This document shows, one piece after another, positions 60,175-64,000 of a stretch of 64,000 bases of DNA. A model generated the notes under the pieces. It had not been told where the DNA came from and ran no database searches. It saw only the letters and a list, made by a program, of their open reading frames with translations. Within the stretch, counting starts at the first letter, position 1; each line of letters begins with the position of its first letter. The DNA is from Nodularia sphaerocarpa UHCC 0038 (GTDB lineage Bacteria; Cyanobacteriota; Cyanobacteriia; Cyanobacteriales; Nostocaceae). The translations under genes and the position numbers were made by a program. The stretch is taken from the NCBI RefSeq assembly GCF_022376295.1, contig NZ_CP060140.1, forward strand, positions 3,538,356 through 3,602,355, written 5' to 3'.

Positions 60175-62073
60175 ATGATCGGCAAGCTACTAGACAATCG
60201 TTACCAAATTATTCGAGTCCTGGCTCAAGGGGGATTTGGTCAAACCTATATTGCCCACGATACCAGACGACCGGGCAACCCTGTCTGCGTTGTCAAGCAC
60301 CTCAAGCCTACAACTTCTGACCCCAGAGTTTTTGAGACAGCCAAGCGTTTATTTAACAGCGAAGCTGAAACCTTAGAAAATTTAGGACATCATGACCAGA
60401 TACCCCGGCTACTGGCTTACTTTGATGAAAACCAAGAATTTTATTTAGTCCAAGAATTTATTGCCGGACAGACCCTAGCGGAGGAACTCATCCCCGGTCA
60501 GCGTTGGACTGAAAGCCAAGTTATTCAACTGTTGCAAGGAGTTTTAGAAATCCTACAGTTTGTTCATGCACAAGGCGTAATTCACCGCGATATTAAGCCA
60601 GATAACATTATCCGTCGCGCCTGTGATCAGAAATTAGTTTTAGTAGATTTTGGGGCGGTTAAGCAGTTAAGATTACCAATGGTAACAGTTGGCGGCCAAC
60701 CTACAGCTACAGTTGCCATTGGGACTCCCGGCTATATGCCAACCGAACAAGGGCAAGGTAAACCCCGCCCCAACAGTGACATTTATTCCCTGGGCATTAT
60801 TGCGATTCAAGCGCTAACAGGAGTACCAGCAGTCGAATTACAAGAAGACCCCAATACTGGAGAACTCCTCTGGCAGCATTTAGCACAAGTCAACTATCGG
60901 TTGGCAGCTGTGTTAACCAAAATGGTGCATTATCATTTCAAAGACCGCTACCAAAGCGTTACAGAAGCACTGCAAGCTTGTATAAACACGACTAATGCGG
61001 TATTTACACCTGCCACACCGCCAGAAATCTCTCACCATCAGCACTACCAACCCACTAGGTCTTTATCTCAAGTATCCCCACAGAAAACTGTTGCAGTAGC
61101 GCCAGCAAATCCTGTTGCGGCCAAACCAGCCCGTGTACAATCTCATAAAATCGACCCCTGGCCGTTCTTAATTGGTTTATTTTTGGCAAGTGGGGCGGCG
61201 GCTTTAGCAACAAATGTATATCCAAATGTGAGGAATTTAGCTGGGAATTTTACGGGTAATCAGACAGCAGCGAACAACTGCTTGGCTGTGGTGGCTGGTA
61301 ATTCTAATGTTCGTTCTGAACCTAGCTCGATTAATTCTGATAATATTTTACGAAAAATTGGTGATAATACTGGGTTTGAGGTGACTGGCAAGCGCACAAA
61401 AAGGGGTTGGGTAGAAGTTAAAATTAACTCTGGTGGTTTGGCTTGGGCGCACCTAGACGTAATTACCAATAATGAACAGTGGGTTTCTTGCCTACGAGAC
61501 AAAGGCATTGCTATTAATACAGTAGATGATCGTAATTTGATTACCGCTCGACCGATTCCTCAGCCTAAACCACAACCTACGCCAGAACCACAACCTACGC
61601 CAGAACCAGTAGAGACACCAAATCCATCAGAGTCTAGTGATCAGAGTCAAAAAATTATAGCACAAGCCAAACAGAAGTATGAATCAGGAGATTTGCGAGG
61701 AGCGATCGCTTTAATGCGGTCTATTCCTGGTCATGCTTCTTCTGGCTTTAAAGAGACAGTGGCCATGATTAATCAATGGCAAAAAGATTGGGCTAAGGCC
61801 GAGGAGTTATTTAATGATATCAACAAGGCAATAGACAATGGTGAATGGGACAAAGTTTTAGATTATAAAAATCATGCCGAAAAGTTTCCCAATACTCAAT
61901 ACTGGCGGAACAAAATACAACCCTTATTTCAACAAGCCGATGAAAATTTGACAAAACAGGCATCACCTGCTGTAGATAATCAGCATCAGTCCCAACCAGA
62001 AATTCCCAATGCTGAAAAAGCATCAGCAACAGAAGAGGCAGGGGAGCAGGGAGCAGGGAGCAGGGGGGAGTAA
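60175..62073 (+). CDS. serine/threonine protein kinase with transmembrane helix and SH3b domain
   Basis: 632 residues. Kinase domain about 9-270: glycine loop AQGGFGQTY (17-25), Lys41 (VVKHLKP), HRDIKPDN (137-144), DFG (158-160), GTPGYMPTEQ (183-192). A Pro/Ala linker leads to one membrane helix (329-347), then an extracytoplasmic SH3b domain (about 367-430, NCLAVVAGNSNVRSEPSS). A Pro/Glu linker (458-480) and a helical tail with TPR-like spacing follow. The outside SH3b domain suggests sensing of peptidoglycan or cell surface. Ribosome-binding site GAGGGG. The last 12 residues (AGEQGAGSRGE) and the stop come from a GAGCAGG tandem repeat. Confidence 0.9.
   Translation: MIGKLLDNRYQIIRVLAQGGFGQTYIAHDTRRPGNPVCVVKHLKPTTSDPRVFETAKRLFNSEAETLENLGHHDQIPRLLAYFDENQEFYLVQEFIAGQTLAEELIPGQRWTESQVIQLLQGVLEILQFVHAQGVIHRDIKPDNIIRRACDQKLVLVDFGAVKQLRLPMVTVGGQPTATVAIGTPGYMPTEQGQGKPRPNSDIYSLGIIAIQALTGVPAVELQEDPNTGELLWQHLAQVNYRLAAVLTKMVHYHFKDRYQSVTEALQACINTTNAVFTPATPPEISHHQHYQPTRSLSQVSPQKTVAVAPANPVAAKPARVQSHKIDPWPFLIGLFLASGAAALATNVYPNVRNLAGNFTGNQTAANNCLAVVAGNSNVRSEPSSINSDNILRKIGDNTGFEVTGKRTKRGWVEVKINSGGLAWAHLDVITNNEQWVSCLRDKGIAINTVDDRNLITARPIPQPKPQPTPEPQPTPEPVETPNPSESSDQSQKIIAQAKQKYESGDLRGAIALMRSIPGHASSGFKETVAMINQWQKDWAKAEELFNDINKAIDNGEWDKVLDYKNHAEKFPNTQYWRNKIQPLFQQADENLTKQASPAVDNQHQSQPEIPNAEKASATEEAGEQGAGSRGE
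62036..62070. repeat. GAGCAGG tandem repeat forming the kinase C-terminus
   Basis: GGCAGGGGAGCAGGGAGCAG-type repeat, in frame with the kinase gene up to its TAA stop at 62071-62073. Confidence 0.85.
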
Positions 62074-62588
62074 GCTGTTCCACACTTAACTTGCATAATG
62101 GGGGGTCTAGACTTGTACTGAGCTTGTCGTAAAGCCCTGACGGGCATAGCTGCGCTTACCGCGTAGCGTCTCGTAGAGAAGTATGCCCACCCCACAAGAG
62201 TTTAATCTAATTTAAATATGCAAACTAGATGTTTTTCAGCTTAATATTTATACTTTGCACTGTCATGGAATCTACACCATTACATTTATAGCAACGGACA
62301 AGGCGCTTAGGACATGACAAAATTCCAAAACCAATTCACAGCAAGCATTTCATTTTTGACTTTTGACTTTTGACTTTTGACTTTTGACTTTTGCTATATC
62401 TCCCCTCCTCGCTGGCGGGGAGGGGATTAAAGGGTGGGGTTCTGATCCTGATAATTTTCACCCAATTATTTGTTTTAGGAGTGCGGATGTAATCAACTAT
62501 GGAACCTCACCCCCAACCCCTCTCCTTAGTAAGGAGAGGGGAGAATTTGACGCAAGTCGATAACTAAAATTAATATTTTATTTTGCCG
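62074..62588. other. 515-bp spacer with at least four repeat families
   Basis: 62131-62165 repeats the AAAGCCCTGACGGGCATAGC element. 62348-62393 is a TTTTGAC heptamer array (six units) leading into TTGCTATATC and CCCCTCCTCGCTGGCGGGGA (about 62401-62421), the same junction seen in reverse at 28110-28150. 62517-62541 is the CTCCTTAGTAAGGAG palindrome inside an ACCTCACCCCCAACCCC element. No gene is seen. Confidence 0.65.
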
Positions 62589-63260
62589 TTAATGCATATC
62601 GTCATATTCTGGGGCTTCCACTCGTCTTGCTTCCATCCGAGAAGAAGGCAAAAATTCAGCGCGACGTACAGGAGCTAAAGGCGGCGTGCCACCGTGGTAA
62701 GGATGCATTACTTGTACTGTACGGGTAGGACGCTGCCGTGGTGAAAATAAAGCCAATACACCAGCGACTACAACACCACCGCCAATGGTGAGAGTTGCGC
62801 CTCCTACAGCCCAAATGATCGGTGAAGACCACCAAGGATTTTCAGTTTCAGGCTTTAATACTTCTGGTGCAGCAAGTTTTTGGCTATTTTGTTGGGCTAA
62901 TTGCATCTGCTGGTTGTTCCAATTTTGGTATTGGAACTGGAGTTGTTGGTTTTGCGCTCTAAGCTGCTCATTATCGCTTTTTAACCGTTCCAACTGCATA
63001 TTCAGCCGTTCCATTTCCACACGCTGCTCTGGATTAGCCTGGGCAGAGGGTTGATTAGGATTAGGATAATATGGATTCACCCCGTAAGGCGGATACATTG
63101 GGGTTTGCGGCGGCATCATCGGCAGGGCTAGATTAGCCGGCATCTGCGGCGAAGAAACAGCGAAATTACTTTGCAAGGGACTATCTGCGCCCCTGAGCAT
63201 TACAAGCGCAGCCAGCCCAGCTACGGCGACTCCGCCGATAAATGCCATACTCTCACTCAT
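62589..63260 (-). CDS. membrane protein with Pro-rich and coiled-coil central region, function unknown
   Basis: 223 residues. A hydrophobic segment at 7-22 (FIGGVAVAGLAALVML) is followed by a Pro/Tyr/Asn-rich stretch (40-75, PQTPMYPPYGVNPYYPNPNQ) and a coiled coil (about 80-125, MERLNMQLERLKSDNEQLRA). A second hydrophobic segment follows (147-170, IIWAVGGATLTIGGGVVVAG), then a basic tail. Both helices could span the membrane and place the coiled coil outside. I know no function. The start MSESMAF at 63260 has no strong ribosome-binding site nearby; Met5 is an alternative. Confidence 0.65.
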   Translation of the reverse strand: MSESMAFIGGVAVAGLAALVMLRGADSPLQSNFAVSSPQMPANLALPMMPPQTPMYPPYGVNPYYPNPNQPSAQANPEQRVEMERLNMQLERLKSDNEQLRAQNQQLQFQYQNWNNQQMQLAQQNSQKLAAPEVLKPETENPWWSSPIIWAVGGATLTIGGGVVVAGVLALFSPRQRPTRTVQVMHPYHGGTPPLAPVRRAEFLPSSRMEARRVEAPEYDDMH

Positions 63261-63460
63261 CGCCTTTGCTCCTCTGTCACTTGTGACTGACTCACTCTCA
63301 CACTCATCATTATTCGCCTACTCAACGTCACATAAAACTCAACTATAAGCGATTGGACTAGCTAGTTTTTTTACAGCCTACTATGTGCTGTTAATATTCA
63401 AAACTATATTAGCTAAATTGTCCACCAAATCATGGTAAAAAAACAACCCTGTGATCTTTT

Positions 63461-64000
63461 TTAATCAACTTTCTCGTTGTGAGCAAGTTGAGTATTTGTG
63501 CTGCTGTCACTGGTCTTAATGGCATCCTTGAGACTTTGACAAAATTCAGCGATCGCCTTTAGTCCCTCTTCTGGTGTACCCTCTGCTAGACGTTTGACAA
63601 AGGCACTACCCACAATGGCCGCATCTGCTCCCCATTCTCTGACTTGACGAGCTTGTGCAGCCTCGGAGATGCCAAAGCCGACTCCAATAGGTTTTTCAGT
63701 AAAACTACGAATTTCCTGGAGTAAATCTGAGACTCGTGATTCCATTTGAGTTCGCATCCCGGTAACACCAGTCACACTCACCAAATAAATAAATCCTTGG
63801 GAAGAACGAGCGATCGCTTCTATCCGTTGCGCTGAACTCGTAGGAGCCACCAACAAAGTTAAATCTATCCCCATTTCACTAGCTGGTTTGAGCAAGCCTG
63901 CTGCTTCCTCTAGAGGTAAATCCGGGACTACTAAGCCTGATACCCCAGCCGCCGCAATTTGTTCCAGAAACTTGTCAACGCCCCGGTACAAAATAGGATT
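63461..64000 (-). CDS. trpA: tryptophan synthase alpha chain (5' part outside window)
   Basis: The last 179 residues are present and the frame stays open to the right edge (NPILYRGVDKFLEQ). TrpA signatures are seen: GLVVPDLPLEEA, LTLLVAPTSSAQRI, FIYLVSVTGVTGMR, PIGVGFGIS and DAAIVGSAFVK. The alpha chain splits indole-3-glycerol phosphate and passes indole to TrpB. The catalytic Glu and Asp of the N-terminal part lie outside the window. No other trp gene is adjacent downstream. Confidence 0.95.
   Translation of the reverse strand, partial: NPILYRGVDKFLEQIAAAGVSGLVVPDLPLEEAAGLLKPASEMGIDLTLLVAPTSSAQRIEAIARSSQGFIYLVSVTGVTGMRTQMESRVSDLLQEIRSFTEKPIGVGFGISEAAQARQVREWGADAAIVGSAFVKRLAEGTPEEGLKAIAEFCQSLKDAIKTSDSSTNTQLAHNEKVD

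Overview
The window is chromosomal DNA of a cyanobacterium, most likely a filamentous member of the Nostocales. Evidence for cyanobacteria: an NDH-1 subunit S gene (ndhS), a Tic20-family protein, the cyanobacterial EF-Ts/S2 pair, many GCGATCGC (HIP1-type) octamers inside genes, and several cyanobacteria-typical serine/threonine kinases and GAF histidine kinases. Evidence for Nostocales: spacers full of short tandemly repeated heptamers (TCATTAG/TCATTGG/TCATTTG, GAGCAGG, TTTTGAC) and small palindromic repeats. The genus cannot be fixed from the sequence alone. I saw no rRNA, tRNA, CRISPR array, complete insertion sequence or phage.

Layout. 1-6400: partial glutathione-dependent formaldehyde dehydrogenase, valine-pyruvate aminotransferase overlapping rimM, a membrane-anchored kinase, an alpha/beta hydrolase, ndhS and a HAS-barrel-like protein. 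6600-12900: a CPA2 antiporter with two stress-protein domains, the UDP-glucose to UDP-xylose gene pair (ugd plus a UDP-glucuronate decarboxylase), and a DUF2993 protein. 13100-17000: two adjacent, AT-rich dynamin-like GTPase genes, the strongest candidate for an undescribed system. 17000-25500: recG, an acidic hypothetical, tsf, rpsB, a GAF histidine kinase and a glycosyltransferase. 25800-32300: a Tat-exported PhoX-type phosphatase, a small secreted Gly/Ala-rich protein and a large surface or outer-membrane protein. 32300-40100: argG, a DedA protein, a STAS protein, a coiled-coil protein, rpsF, an FAH-family enzyme, tic20-like, a Cys-rich small protein and glyA. 40400-47600: a type I restriction-modification locus (hsdM, hsdS, hsdR) with a BrnT toxin/antitoxin pair between hsdM and hsdS. 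48100-54300: cinA, a TerB-like protein, a two-helix membrane protein and ppsA. 54400-56800: a double-glycine-leader peptide divergent from an SbmA/BacA-like ABC transporter. 56900-64000: a degenerate Nudix protein, a PMT-family glycosyltransferase, a hypothetical, a kinase with SH3b domain, a membrane/coiled-coil protein and partial trpA.

Most genes are housekeeping genes and are transcribed alone or in pairs. The accessory parts are the GTPase pair, the restriction-modification/toxin-antitoxin locus, the peptide/transporter pair and the secreted-protein cluster. A recurring oddity is that dispersed short repeats run into genes and supply start codons, stop codons or terminal residues (rimM at both ends, the first kinase, recG, and the second kinase).
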